Source: Hyphomicrobiales bacterium
GTDB lineage: Bacteria > Pseudomonadota > Alphaproteobacteria > Rhizobiales > Beijerinckiaceae
NCBI GenBank assembly: GCA_947455725.1
Contig: CANGPL010000013.1
Coordinates: 1-56,122 of the forward strand
DNA length: 56,122 bases
Direction of reading: 5' to 3'
The notes under the pieces are model-generated. The model was not told the origin of the DNA and made no database searches. It was given only the letters and a program-made list of their open reading frames with translations. Shown in pieces: positions 16,957-25,226 of the stretch. How positions within the stretch are numbered: the stretch's first letter is position 1; the number at the start of each line of letters is the position of its first letter. Made by a program: the position numbers and the translations under genes.

Positions 16957-16966
16957 GTTAATTAAC
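16957..16966. promoter_or_regulatory. Palindrome GTTAATTAAC upstream of arsR-type gene
   Basis: A perfect 10-bp palindrome lying 17 bp before the start of the ArsR-family gene. ArsR regulators usually bind short AT-rich palindromes over their own promoter; assignment is by position only. Confidence 0.35.
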
Positions 16967-16982
16967 ATATCGGTATAGCATC

Positions 16983-17354
16983 ATGTCTGTCACGATTGAT
17001 CGTACCTTCTCCGCTCTTGCCGATCCGACGCGGCGGGCGATTTTGGCTCGGTTGGCGTTGGGAGAGACCACTGTCTCGGATTTAGCGCAGCCCTTTTTAG
17101 GGTCCATGAGCCTTCCTGCCATCAGCAAACATATTAAAGTTTTGGAAAATGCCGGCCTCATCATCAAAGGGCAGGACAAGCAATCGCGCCCTTGTCGGTT
17201 GAATGCACCGGCCATGAAAGAAGCCGCCGATTGGATTGAAACCTACCGCGCCTATTGGGAGGAAAGTTTCGATCGGTTGGACGCCTATTTAAAAACAATC
17301 ACCACGCCATCGAGCAAAGGAAAAACCAATGGCAAACGCTCCGAAGGACAATGA
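16983..17354 (+). CDS. ArsR-family transcriptional regulator
   Basis: 123-aa winged-helix repressor. It opens with FSALADPTRRAILARLALGE and has the recognition segment LPAISKHIKVLENAGLI, both standard for the ArsR subgroup paired with AHSA1 proteins. The Cys ligands of metal-sensing ArsR members (CVC in the recognition helix) are absent, so this is probably not a metal sensor. It overlaps the next gene by 26 bp and is divergent from vapB. Together they form the common ArsR-AHSA1 operon. Confidence 0.88.
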   Translation: MSVTIDRTFSALADPTRRAILARLALGETTVSDLAQPFLGSMSLPAISKHIKVLENAGLIIKGQDKQSRPCRLNAPAMKEAADWIETYRAYWEESFDRLDAYLKTITTPSSKGKTNGKRSEGQ

Positions 17355-18282
17355 AATACACCTTGTCCGATTTTATGATGCACCGGTGCGCACCGTGTGG
17401 GAGGCGTGGACAGATCCGACACAAGCCGCGCATTGGTGGGGGCCGCGTGGCTTTATGATAACGACGCATAGCAAGGATTTACGCGTTGGCGGACATTGGC
17501 ATTACACGATGCATGGGCCGGATGGTGTCGATTATCCCAATCATGCGACCTATTACGAAGTCGAGGAATGCGCGAAGCTTGTCTATGACCATGGCGCGCA
17601 AGACGGCAAGCCCGCTTTGTTTCGCGTAACGGTGCTGTTTTCTGAAAGCGATGGCAAAACGAAAATGGATATGACCATGGCGTTGCCGACCAAAGAGGCG
17701 GCGCGCGAAACGGAAATGTTCATCAAAAAAGCCAATGGCAACAGCACTTGGGATCGGCTCGGCGAATATCTTGTGCAGCAGGCATCGAGCAAAGAAATCT
17801 TTGTGATCAATCGCAGCTTTGATGCGCCGATTGATGTGGTGTTTGATGCTTGGGCAGACCCGAAGCAATTGGCGCAATGGTTATCGCCGACCGGTACCAG
17901 CATGGAATTTTTTGAGGCTGATATTAAGAGCGGCGGAAGCTCGTTTTATAAAATGGGGAATGAGCATTTTACGATGTATGGCCGCGCGTCCTATATCACA
18001 GTCGAGCGGCCACATACGCTTATCTATACGCAGCAATTCTGCGATAAGGATGGTCATGTTTCGCGCCATCCCATGTCACCCACATGGCCTGAAACCATGC
18101 TGACTCATATTCACTTCACAGCGCTTGCGGCGAATAAAACGCTGATTACTGTGCAATGGGAAGTGTCGGGACCTGCAACGGCTGAAGAATTGCAAACCTT
18201 CATCAATGGCCGTAGCAGCATGACGGGCGGCTGGAGCGGTTCATTTGATAAGTTGGAAGACTATTTGAAAAGCCGAAGCTGA
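17329..18282 (+). CDS. Tandem SRPBCC/AHSA1-domain protein
   Basis: 317-aa protein made of two AHSA1 (START-like, ligand-pocket) domains. Domain 1 spans about residues 12-150 (FYDAPVRTVWEAWTDPTQAA ... WWGPRGF) and domain 2 about 158-315 (NRSFDAPIDVVFDAWADPKQ ... LAQWLSPTG). AHSA1 proteins are usually single-domain (~150 aa), so this is a fused duplication; the halves differ considerably, so the fusion is old. The start ATG at 17329 has AAAGGA upstream inside the regulator gene. Function in this operon type is not defined; these proteins bind hydrophobic ligands or assist stress responses. Confidence 0.88.
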   Translation: MANAPKDNEIHLVRFYDAPVRTVWEAWTDPTQAAHWWGPRGFMITTHSKDLRVGGHWHYTMHGPDGVDYPNHATYYEVEECAKLVYDHGAQDGKPALFRVTVLFSESDGKTKMDMTMALPTKEAARETEMFIKKANGNSTWDRLGEYLVQQASSKEIFVINRSFDAPIDVVFDAWADPKQLAQWLSPTGTSMEFFEADIKSGGSSFYKMGNEHFTMYGRASYITVERPHTLIYTQQFCDKDGHVSRHPMSPTWPETMLTHIHFTALAANKTLITVQWEVSGPATAEELQTFINGRSSMTGGWSGSFDKLEDYLKSRS

Positions 18283-18293
18283 GGCCGGGTGGC

Positions 18294-19538
18294 TTATGCG
18301 TGGTTTGTTTCGGGTTGGCGTAGCGTTGCGCGCGGACGCGTAAAACTTTTGCGTCCGTCTTTATAGCCGAAAAGCGGTTGTGCAAGTTCGGCAATCGCGG
18401 ATGCTTTATTTTCTGTATCGAGGGCAATGAGCGTTGCGGGGTTGCCAATAGCGATCTCGTAACGCTTTTTATTCATCAAGGCCGCAGGGCGGGATGAGAC
18501 GAGATCGAAACACGCTTCAAGGCCTGCTTCGTCGCCGATTTGCGCGATATTGGCATAGAGATTAGCCATGCGGATCAGCGAGCAATCGCCAAAGGGCGTG
18601 AACGGGTTCAGCACATTATTGGTGGCGAGCGAGCCATTGACGCCATGCTTTAGGAGGCGATGCACAAGCGTAACGCCACGCGGTACGGAATGCGTGGCAT
18701 CGCGACCCATTAAAAAGAGATCGGTCGAGGGTAGTACCGTGAGTGCGACACCGGCATCCGCTAAACGATGCGCTTCCGTTTCAAACGCCTTTGGGGGAAG
18801 TGCCGAGAGTTGGGTAACATGGCCCGCGGCAACGCGACCGCCATAGCCATGGGCTTTGGTTTGTTGGCAGACTTCGGCGAGATCGCTTTTCGATGGATCG
18901 AGATTGAAGTCGAGATGAAAATCAATATCGATATCGAAGTGATGGGCGATGTCGAAGATACGCGCAATTTGTTGTTTAGGCTCCGTGTCGGTGTAGGGAC
19001 AGCCGCCAATGAGATCGGCCCCTGCTTCGCACGCTTGCCACAAAAGCTCGTCGGTTCCCGGATCGTTAAACAGCCCTTCTTGGGGAAAGACGCAGATTTG
19101 AAGGTCGATGGCCCAGGCATAATCGCGTTTTAATTTTCGAATAGCATGAAAGCCTTTCAACCCGATGCGCGGATCGAGTTCGACATGCGTGCGCATCGCG
19201 GTGGTGCCTTGGATGATGGCCTTTTCAAGCGTGCGTTGGCCGCGGGCGTAAATATCCTCTTCAGTAAAATTGTGTTTGGCTTTTGCCGTTTCAGAAATCG
19301 CCTCTTGCAATGTGCCTGTTACACAGGAGCAACGCGATGAAATGCAGGATTTATCGAGATGGATATGACTATCAACAAAGCCGCTCGTTACGAGATGGCC
19401 ACCCACGTGTTCGGTGGGGCAATCGCAGTGGAGGCGCGGGGCCATATCAACGATGACGCCGCCTTTGACGCCGATATCGACGCGCTGCGTCGGGTCGCTT
19501 GCAAGGCGCACTTTTTTAAACAGAAGATCGAGGCTCAT
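18294..19538 (-). CDS. Amidohydrolase, cytosine-deaminase-like (CodA-type fold)
   Basis: 414-aa metal-dependent TIM-barrel hydrolase. Metal motif SHIHLDKS (H58, H60) starts the barrel, with THVELD, DFHLDFNLD and AAGHVTQLSAL supplying later His residues, as in the CodA subgroup. At the place where CodA-like enzymes carry the catalytic Asp (usually ...SDN... before a P-x-x-P-x-G stretch) this protein has ATNNVLNPFTPFGD, with Asn where I would expect Asp. This may be a subfamily feature or a loss of activity. It is the last gene of the ABC/hydantoin operon and overlaps the racemase gene by four bases. A likely role is hydrolysis of a cyclic amide or ureido compound. Confidence 0.8.
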   Translation of the reverse strand: MSLDLLFKKVRLASDPTQRVDIGVKGGVIVDMAPRLHCDCPTEHVGGHLVTSGFVDSHIHLDKSCISSRCSCVTGTLQEAISETAKAKHNFTEEDIYARGQRTLEKAIIQGTTAMRTHVELDPRIGLKGFHAIRKLKRDYAWAIDLQICVFPQEGLFNDPGTDELLWQACEAGADLIGGCPYTDTEPKQQIARIFDIAHHFDIDIDFHLDFNLDPSKSDLAEVCQQTKAHGYGGRVAAGHVTQLSALPPKAFETEAHRLADAGVALTVLPSTDLFLMGRDATHSVPRGVTLVHRLLKHGVNGSLATNNVLNPFTPFGDCSLIRMANLYANIAQIGDEAGLEACFDLVSSRPAALMNKKRYEIAIGNPATLIALDTENKASAIAELAQPLFGYKDGRKSFTRPRATLRQPETNHA

Positions 19539-20272
19539 CCGCGTGGCGCAAAGGATGCGAATTGGCCAAGATAGGTCTTGGCTCGTGGTTGCGAATAGGC
19601 GCTGATTTTTGATGTCGTGAGGCCAAGCGTGCCGAAACCTTCCGCAAGCTTTACAGCGCTTGCGACACCATCAACCACCGGAATACCATGTTGAATGGTT
19701 AGGCGTGCGGCGAGATCGGCCATGCCAGCGCAGCCCAACACAATGGCCTCGGCGTGGTCTTCGGCTTTCGCGCGTTCAATCTCGGCGCTGATTTGAGCGG
19801 ACGCATTCGACGCCGGATTATCAAGTTCAAGCACGGGTATTTCGCAGGCGCGGACTTTGGCGCATTTGGCCGCTAGTCCATATTTCATAAGATTGGTTTC
19901 AATCGCCGCGATGGAGCGCGAAAGCGTTGTGACCACCGAGAATTTATGACCGAGCATCGAGGCTAAATGAAAGGCCGCTTCGCCAATGCCGATGACAGGC
20001 GCATGAGCAAGGCTGCGGGCCGCTTCTAACCCTGTATCATCAAAGCAGGCAATGATGTGGGCGGCTACGCCTTGCGCTTCGCCTTTGGCGATTTCGGCCA
20101 AGAGGCCGGGCACGGAAAAAACTTCGTCATAATAGCCTTCGATGGAGACGGGGCCATCGGTTGGATTAACCGCGATGATCTCGGTACCGTGGGCTGCAAC
20201 CGCGCGTGCGGCTTCGCCGATTTTCTCGGTCATCGATGCGGTCGTATTGGGGTTGACGACGAGAATACGCAT
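19535..20272 (-). CDS. Asp/Glu/hydantoin racemase family protein
   Basis: 245-aa two-domain racemase. The opening RILVVNPNTTASMTEKI is typical of the hydantoin/allantoin racemase group. The two catalytic cysteines are in IIACFDDTGL (first domain) and VLGCAGMADL (second domain). It sits between the permease (1-bp overlap, TAATG) and the amidohydrolase (4-bp overlap), so it is coupled to both. With a hydantoinase in the same operon, racemisation of a 5-substituted hydantoin is the most economical role; allantoin is an alternative. Confidence 0.88.
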   Translation of the reverse strand: MRILVVNPNTTASMTEKIGEAARAVAAHGTEIIAVNPTDGPVSIEGYYDEVFSVPGLLAEIAKGEAQGVAAHIIACFDDTGLEAARSLAHAPVIGIGEAAFHLASMLGHKFSVVTTLSRSIAAIETNLMKYGLAAKCAKVRACEIPVLELDNPASNASAQISAEIERAKAEDHAEAIVLGCAGMADLAARLTIQHGIPVVDGVASAVKLAEGFGTLGLTTSKISAYSQPRAKTYLGQFASFAPRG

Positions 20273-21174
20273 TACACGAGACCCTTTCCAGCATCGGAGC
20301 CGTGACGTCTCTGACGCGCTTGCAAGAATTGAATGATAAAGAGCGCGATGAAAATCACAAGGAATGACACGGCGCTTGTGATGGTGCCGAGCGCGTAAAT
20401 ATCAGGCTTTGTTACCGTTGTGGTGAGGCCTTGGAGTTCAAGCGGCAGTGTATTGACAGAACCAATTGCTTGGCTTGAACGCGCGAGCTCATCCCATGAT
20501 AGCGTAAAGCCAAACAACCCGATGCCGACAACGGAGGGAAGAATAATCGGCAATACGACGTGCCGAAAGGTCTGCCAAGGTGTTGCGCCCAAATCGCGTG
20601 CGGCTTCTTCCAAACGGCCATCGAAACGGTTGAAGATGGCAAACATAATCAGAAGGCCAAAAGGCAGCGTCCAAGTGAGATGCGCGCCAAGGCCCGAGGT
20701 GAAAAGACCCATAGCGGTGGTCCAGCCTTCCGCTAACCAGCCTAAACCTAAATCATTGGCGTGATTGATCATGACATCATCGAACAAGCGAAACTCAAGC
20801 GCAATGCCGAGCGAGGTGATGATGGAGGGCATGATCAACGAGGCAATCGCGGTATAAAATAAAACTGCAGCACCCTTAAAGCCTTTGCGGAAGGCCATGC
20901 CGGCGGCAACCGACAAAACAACGGTGATGATCATCACCACCGAGCCTAAAGCCAGCGAGCGCTTGAAGGCCGCGCCAATATTGACGACGCCATTGCCCTC
21001 AAAGACTTTGCGGAACCAATGCAGCGAGACGCCGTTCATCGGGAAGGTGAGGCCGCCTTCCGGCCCTTGGAAGGATAAAGTAAAAATCGCAAACATTGGC
21101 CCATAGAGAAACAGCACATAGACGATGAAAACGGCAGCCAGAATGTAAAAGCTTTTTGGACGCTTATCCCCCAT
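20272..21174 (-). CDS. ABC transporter permease (PotC-type)
   Basis: About 300-aa inner-membrane permease with six predicted hydrophobic segments. The EAA loop, EEAARDLGATPWQTFRHVVLP, is the site that docks onto the ATPase. The ATG at 21174 is chosen because AAGGAG lies 7-12 bases upstream and the start follows the previous permease stop by one base; the longer frame to 21333 is antisense-like low-quality sequence. Belongs to the polyamine/opine (PotABCD-like) importer class. Confidence 0.9.
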   Translation of the reverse strand: MGDKRPKSFYILAAVFIVYVLFLYGPMFAIFTLSFQGPEGGLTFPMNGVSLHWFRKVFEGNGVVNIGAAFKRSLALGSVVMIITVVLSVAAGMAFRKGFKGAAVLFYTAIASLIMPSIITSLGIALEFRLFDDVMINHANDLGLGWLAEGWTTAMGLFTSGLGAHLTWTLPFGLLIMFAIFNRFDGRLEEAARDLGATPWQTFRHVVLPIILPSVVGIGLFGFTLSWDELARSSQAIGSVNTLPLELQGLTTTVTKPDIYALGTITSAVSFLVIFIALFIIQFLQARQRRHGSDAGKGLV

Positions 21175-21175
21175 C

Positions 21176-22057
21176 TCACAGCTCCTTACGGATATCGACG
21201 AGGCGCGTGAGCGCGGAGATGATGACGATGGTAATGCCAAGCAAGATAACGGCATTGGCAGCTGCGGCCGGGAATTGCAGCGCATTGAGCCGCGTCTCGA
21301 TGATCTTACCGGCGGAAGCGATTTGCTGGCCACCCATCACGCCGATGGTTACGAAATCACCCATGACAATGGTGATGACGAAAATCGAGCCGATCACAAT
21401 GCCGGGCTTGGCGAGTGGAATGATGATGTTGATGAGCGTTTGAAAGCCCGTGGCACCGGCATCATAGGCCGCTTCAACGAGTTTGGGATCGATACGGATC
21501 ATCGAATTGAAAATGGGCACCACCATAAAGAAGGTGAAGAGATGCACAAAAGCGAGCACGACAGAGAATTCTGAAAACAAGAGCCATTCCATCGGCACTT
21601 TGATGAGGCCCAAATCAATCAGACCTTGATTGATCAAACCGTTACGACCAAGCAGCGGCACCCATGCAATCATGCGGATGACATTCGATGTCCAAAACGG
21701 AATGGTGCACAGCAAGGAGAGCACGATTTGCCATGTTTTGGAGCGGACATGGAACGCAAGAAAATACGCAATGGTAAAGCCGATGGTGAGCGTAATCGCC
21801 CATGTTAAGAAGCAGAGTTTTACCGTCTTGGCATAGGTTTTTAAAATCGTGCAAAGGTCGGGCAATTGCGCGATGCAACCTTCAAACGTGTCCGTATAGC
21901 CGCGAAAGCTGAGCGCGGGCAGCATTTCATATTCATTATAATCCCACGCGCTGACGATCACCACGAAGACGAGGGGCAATAGAAAAAACGCGACGAAGAC
22001 CAACATCATCGGTCCGGCTTGTAGCCAAGCTATGAAGGAGTTGCGGTCTTTGGTCAT
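21176..22057 (-). CDS. ABC transporter permease (PotB-type)
   Basis: About 293-aa permease of the same importer. It has an N-terminal membrane segment (GPMMLVFVAFFLLPLVFVV) and an EAA loop VEAAYDAGATGFQTLINIII. The large periplasmic loop after the first segment, with two Cys (GCIAQLPDLCTIL), is common in PotB-type proteins. The start is uncertain: ATG at 22057 is preferred over a TTG at 22084, neither with a strong binding site. It is separated from the binding-protein gene by a 240-bp gap filled with REP-like palindromes. Confidence 0.88.
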   Translation of the reverse strand: MTKDRNSFIAWLQAGPMMLVFVAFFLLPLVFVVIVSAWDYNEYEMLPALSFRGYTDTFEGCIAQLPDLCTILKTYAKTVKLCFLTWAITLTIGFTIAYFLAFHVRSKTWQIVLSLLCTIPFWTSNVIRMIAWVPLLGRNGLINQGLIDLGLIKVPMEWLLFSEFSVVLAFVHLFTFFMVVPIFNSMIRIDPKLVEAAYDAGATGFQTLINIIIPLAKPGIVIGSIFVITIVMGDFVTIGVMGGQQIASAGKIIETRLNALQFPAAAANAVILLGITIVIISALTRLVDIRKEL

Positions 22058-22095
22058 GAAGGGGAACTCGGGAGGATTTAGCAAAACAAGGTGGC

Positions 22096-22258
22096 CCTTC
22101 TCCCTGAGGGAGAAGGTGTCGTCGAAGACGACGGATGAGGGCCTACTGGTCGTAAAAGGGGCACTAAACGAACCGCTATGAAAGATTTAGCGCCCATTAA
22201 ATAACCATCAGAACCTCATCCGGTCGCTCCGCGACCACCTTCTCCTAATAGGAGAAGG
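22096..22258. repeat. Pair of inverted REP-like palindromic elements
   Basis: Element A (22096-22140) is a hairpin CCTTCTCCCT/AGGGAGAAGG, then GTCGTC-GAA-GACGAC, then GGATGAGG. Element B (22214-22258) is the same architecture in reverse: CCTCATCC, GGTCGC-TCC-GCGACC, then CCTTCTCCT/AGGAGAAGG. The arms differ in sequence while pairing is kept, so the structure is under selection. This is the layout of paired (BIME-like) intergenic elements dispersed by transposase-like RAYT proteins; no such gene is in the window. Confidence 0.8.
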
Positions 22259-22271
22259 AAGTGGGTTGGGT

Positions 22272-22292
22272 CCTTCTCCCTCAGGGAGAAGG
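22272..22292 (-). repeat. Third REP-like hairpin just after the binding-protein stop
   Basis: Perfect hairpin with arms CCTTCTCCC and GGGAGAAGG around TCA, 8 bp downstream of the binding-protein stop codon. It lacks a U-tract, so it is not a classical terminator. It probably protects the 3' end of the upstream transcript, as REP sequences do between malE and malF. Confidence 0.6.
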
Positions 22293-22300
22293 AAGTTTCA

Positions 22301-23593
22301 TTATGCAGCGATAAACTCGTTCCACTTGCGGACCATATAGTCGTTCTCGTCCATCACGGCGTTCCAGCATGCGACACTGCCCATACGGTCTTCGTAGGAG
22401 CCGCCGTCACGAACCGCACCGGCCTTTTCAAGCAGCGAGCCGTCGGGAGCCTTGATGTCGCTCTTCGCGGCCTTGCCTTCCATCCAGTAGCCCCACTCGT
22501 CTTCGGTCATGTTGGCTTTGGCGGTGGAGAGAACGGCGGAGTAATAGCCCTGACGGTTGAGGTAACCGCCGGCCCAGCCCGAGAGGAACCAGTTGACGAA
22601 TTCATACGCCCATTCAAGCTTCGGACCGGTTGTTGCTTTCGAGATGCAGAAGCCCGAAGCCCATGAACGATAGCCTTCTTTCAGCGGCTGGAAGGTGCAT
22701 GGAATACCCATGGAGCGAACCTTCGTCACAGCAGGCGACCACATCGACTGAATGACGGTTTCACCCGACGCCATCAAGTTCACGCTCTCGTTGAAATCCT
22801 TCCAGAAGGCACGGAATTGGCCGGCTTTTTTGGCTTCGGTCAAAATCTTCATCGTGAGGTCGATTTCTTCCTTCGTCATATTGCCCTTGTCGGCATACTT
22901 ATGCTGACCGGTCGCTTCAATGACCATGGCGGCGTCCATGATGCCGATCGAAGGAATGTTGAGGATCGAAGCTTTGCCCTTGAATTCCGGGTTCAAAAGT
23001 TCTGCCCATGAGCTGATGGGGCGCTTGATGAGATCCGGACGGATGCCAAGCGTATCGGCATTATAAACGGTTGGGATCAGCGTTACGTAATCGGTTGCGG
23101 TCTTCGAGAAATTCTTCGAATTCGCGCCTTCGAGATAAAGCACCTTCCAAGGTGCCGTTCCTTGATCGCCGATCTTCTTGCCGTTTGGCAATTGGCCCTT
23201 TGTGAACACTGGGGTAATGTTGTTAAATTCTTTGATCTTCTTGGCTTCAAGGCCAAGAATATTGCCCGATGGAACGAGTTTTTTGAGCGAGAAATATTCC
23301 GTATCGAGAACGTCAAACGAGTTTGGCTGCGTCACAACGCGCTTGGTTACGTCATCGGTCGTGGCCGAAATATATTCGATCTTGATTCCCGTATCTTTGA
23401 AGCATTGTTGACCGATCAAATCGCCTTCATTCACGCCGGTGCCGAGATACCGCAACACTTTAGGCTCTGCCGATTTTACATACGGAAAGCCCGTAATAAC
23501 GCCTGAACCTGCGGCAAGGCCTGCAATACCGGCAGCACCCTTAAGCAGCGAGCGACGGCTCACTTTGGCATCAAGTTTTACTGAATCAGTCAT
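22301..23593 (-). CDS. ABC transporter substrate-binding protein (PotD-type, Tat signal)
   Basis: 430-aa periplasmic binding protein. The N-terminus has a twin-arginine signal (SRRSLLKGAAGIAGLAAG, RR at 13-14), so export of the folded protein through Tat is predicted. The mature part (KVLRYLGTGVNEGD...) resembles the extracellular solute-binding family of polyamine/opine transporters. It lies 19 bp after the ATPase gene and before the two permeases, the usual gene set. The ligand cannot be read from sequence; the hydantoinase and racemase neighbours point to a hydantoin, N-carbamoyl amino acid or similar amide. Confidence 0.9.
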   Translation of the reverse strand: MTDSVKLDAKVSRRSLLKGAAGIAGLAAGSGVITGFPYVKSAEPKVLRYLGTGVNEGDLIGQQCFKDTGIKIEYISATTDDVTKRVVTQPNSFDVLDTEYFSLKKLVPSGNILGLEAKKIKEFNNITPVFTKGQLPNGKKIGDQGTAPWKVLYLEGANSKNFSKTATDYVTLIPTVYNADTLGIRPDLIKRPISSWAELLNPEFKGKASILNIPSIGIMDAAMVIEATGQHKYADKGNMTKEEIDLTMKILTEAKKAGQFRAFWKDFNESVNLMASGETVIQSMWSPAVTKVRSMGIPCTFQPLKEGYRSWASGFCISKATTGPKLEWAYEFVNWFLSGWAGGYLNRQGYYSAVLSTAKANMTEDEWGYWMEGKAAKSDIKAPDGSLLEKAGAVRDGGSYEDRMGSVACWNAVMDENDYMVRKWNEFIAA

Positions 23594-23612
23594 CGTCTAC
23601 TCCAGTTAAATG

Positions 23613-24644
23613 TCACGCCGCGCCAGCGGTCGAGACGGTTGCGAAAGGTGTGGCGCCCAGCACATGGGCATTGGCGGCATTCCAGCTGACGAGCACGCGG
23701 TCGCCGACACTGTGGCCTGTTTGGTCAAATTCTGTTTCGGAAAGTTCGGCGGCTAAATCCGTGCCATTTTCACCCGCAATCGAAACGCGGATAAAGGTGC
23801 CCTGATATTCAATTTCTGTAATCGTACCAGCGATAAAATCGCCTGAAACGCCTGCACTTGGGGCATTTAAAATCAAACGGTCATTGCGAATGGCGAGCGT
23901 TTCATCGCCCGCCCGAATAACCGCATGACCACCGATAAATTTGGCGACAAATTCAGTTTTTGGATGATTGAAAATCTCTCTTGGGGTTCCTTGTTGTTCA
24001 ATTTTTCCGGCATTCATCAACACAACAAGATCGGCCAAGGCCATGGCTTCATCTTGGCCGTGGGTTACGTGAATGAAGGTAATGCCAAGTTCGCGTTGCA
24101 AGCGCTTTAATTCGGCGCGCATGCGGAGACGCAAAAAGGGGTCTAGTGCGGAAAGCGGCTCGTCGAGCAAAAGGATTTGCGGTTTTGTGATCAGTGCGCG
24201 TGCAAGCGCTACGCGTTGTTGCTGGCCGCCGGATAATTGCGCAGGCAAACGTTGCTCATAGGCTTGCATATCGACAAGCGCCAAGAGTTTGCGGGCTTCC
24301 GCATGACGCTCTTCTTTATCAATGCTGCGCATTTTCAACGCGAAGGCGACATTATCCAGCACGCTTAAATGCGGGAATAGCGCATAGGATTGAAACATCA
24401 TCGCGGTGTTGCGACCGGCGGGCGGCAGATCGGTTACATTATTGGCACCCACCAAAATATCGCCCGAGGTGACCGATTCATGGCCTGCAATCATGCGTAG
24501 TGTTGAGGTCTTACCACAACCGGATGGACCTAAAAGGCAGCAATAGGAACCCGCTGGAATTTTCAGATTGATGCCGTCGACAGCGGTGGTTGAACCAAAC
24601 CGCTTGGAGACATTAACGAGTTCGAGCGTAGCCTTGGAAATCAT
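23613..24644 (-). CDS. ABC transporter ATP-binding protein (PotA-type)
   Basis: 343-aa ATPase with Walker A GPSGCGKTST, Q-loop MFQSYALFPHL, signature LSGGQQQRVALARAL, Walker B ILLLDEPLSALD and switch His in VTHGQDEA. A C-terminal TOBE-like regulatory domain follows (from about residue 240). The ATG at 24644 has CTGAGGC upstream; the frame extends to 24695 without a good start. It is separated from the preceding NTF2-like gene by about 157 bp and begins the transporter block of the operon. Confidence 0.93.
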   Translation of the reverse strand: MISKATLELVNVSKRFGSTTAVDGINLKIPAGSYCCLLGPSGCGKTSTLRMIAGHESVTSGDILVGANNVTDLPPAGRNTAMMFQSYALFPHLSVLDNVAFALKMRSIDKEERHAEARKLLALVDMQAYEQRLPAQLSGGQQQRVALARALITKPQILLLDEPLSALDPFLRLRMRAELKRLQRELGITFIHVTHGQDEAMALADLVVLMNAGKIEQQGTPREIFNHPKTEFVAKFIGGHAVIRAGDETLAIRNDRLILNAPSAGVSGDFIAGTITEIEYQGTFIRVSIAGENGTDLAAELSETEFDQTGHSVGDRVLVSWNAANAHVLGATPFATVSTAGAA

Positions 24645-24801
24645 AAAACTTGCCTCAGAAAGATCGCATAGAGGTAAATGCAACGGCTGTGCCATTGCAA
24701 TTTATTCAATCATTTCAGAGTATCTGCGTAGTCTATGAGCAGGGCTACGAAAGGTGGACGATTAAAAAAGAGAAATCTGCATAATTTTTAAGCAATAATG
24801 C

Positions 24802-25224
24802 TTAAGCCTCGATCCCGTGGCGCGTGAGAAGGCGCTCGGCGCTGTCGTTCCATACATCCATTTTCACAATCAGCCCATCGCGGACAACGAAGCGGTCGAC
24901 ATAGCGATTGCCTTCAAATTGGATGCCATCCGGCCATGCGCCGTAAAGCGTTCCTATATTATAGACGATGATCTCGCCCGAGCCTTGCGAGGCGTCTGAC
25001 CGTTCGCGCTTCTTTTTCACCCATTGATAGCGTCCCGCATTAAAGGCCGCTGCATCGCGCGGGTGGGCAAAGCGCCGCCCGCCCGTAAAAGTAAAGACAA
25101 GATCGGGGGAGATATAGCGGGCCGCGGTCTCAGGATCCGGCACCATGGAGGCATCGAGATAGGCCTCCACAATGCGGACGGCGTCTTCGAGGGGCGATAA
25201 AGTTTGCGGCGACGTATCGTTCAT
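24802..25224 (-). CDS. SnoaL/NTF2-like protein
   Basis: 140-aa cone-fold protein of the NTF2/SnoaL superfamily: helix EDAVRIVEAYLDASM, ARYISPDLVFTFTGGRRF, and a late sheet RYVDRFVVRDGLIVKMDVWND. Such proteins are small hydrolases, isomerases or ligand-binding partners. The ATG at 25224 follows the hydantoinase stop after 2 bp with GGGAG upstream, so it is coupled to it. It may assist or follow the hydantoinase step; substrate unknown. The N-terminal region of the monooxygenase at 26883-28682 has the same type of fold but is clearly different in sequence. Confidence 0.75.
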   Translation of the reverse strand: MNDTSPQTLSPLEDAVRIVEAYLDASMVPDPETAARYISPDLVFTFTGGRRFAHPRDAAAFNAGRYQWVKKKRERSDASQGSGEIIVYNIGTLYGAWPDGIQFEGNRYVDRFVVRDGLIVKMDVWNDSAERLLTRHGIEA

Positions 25225-25226
25225 GA

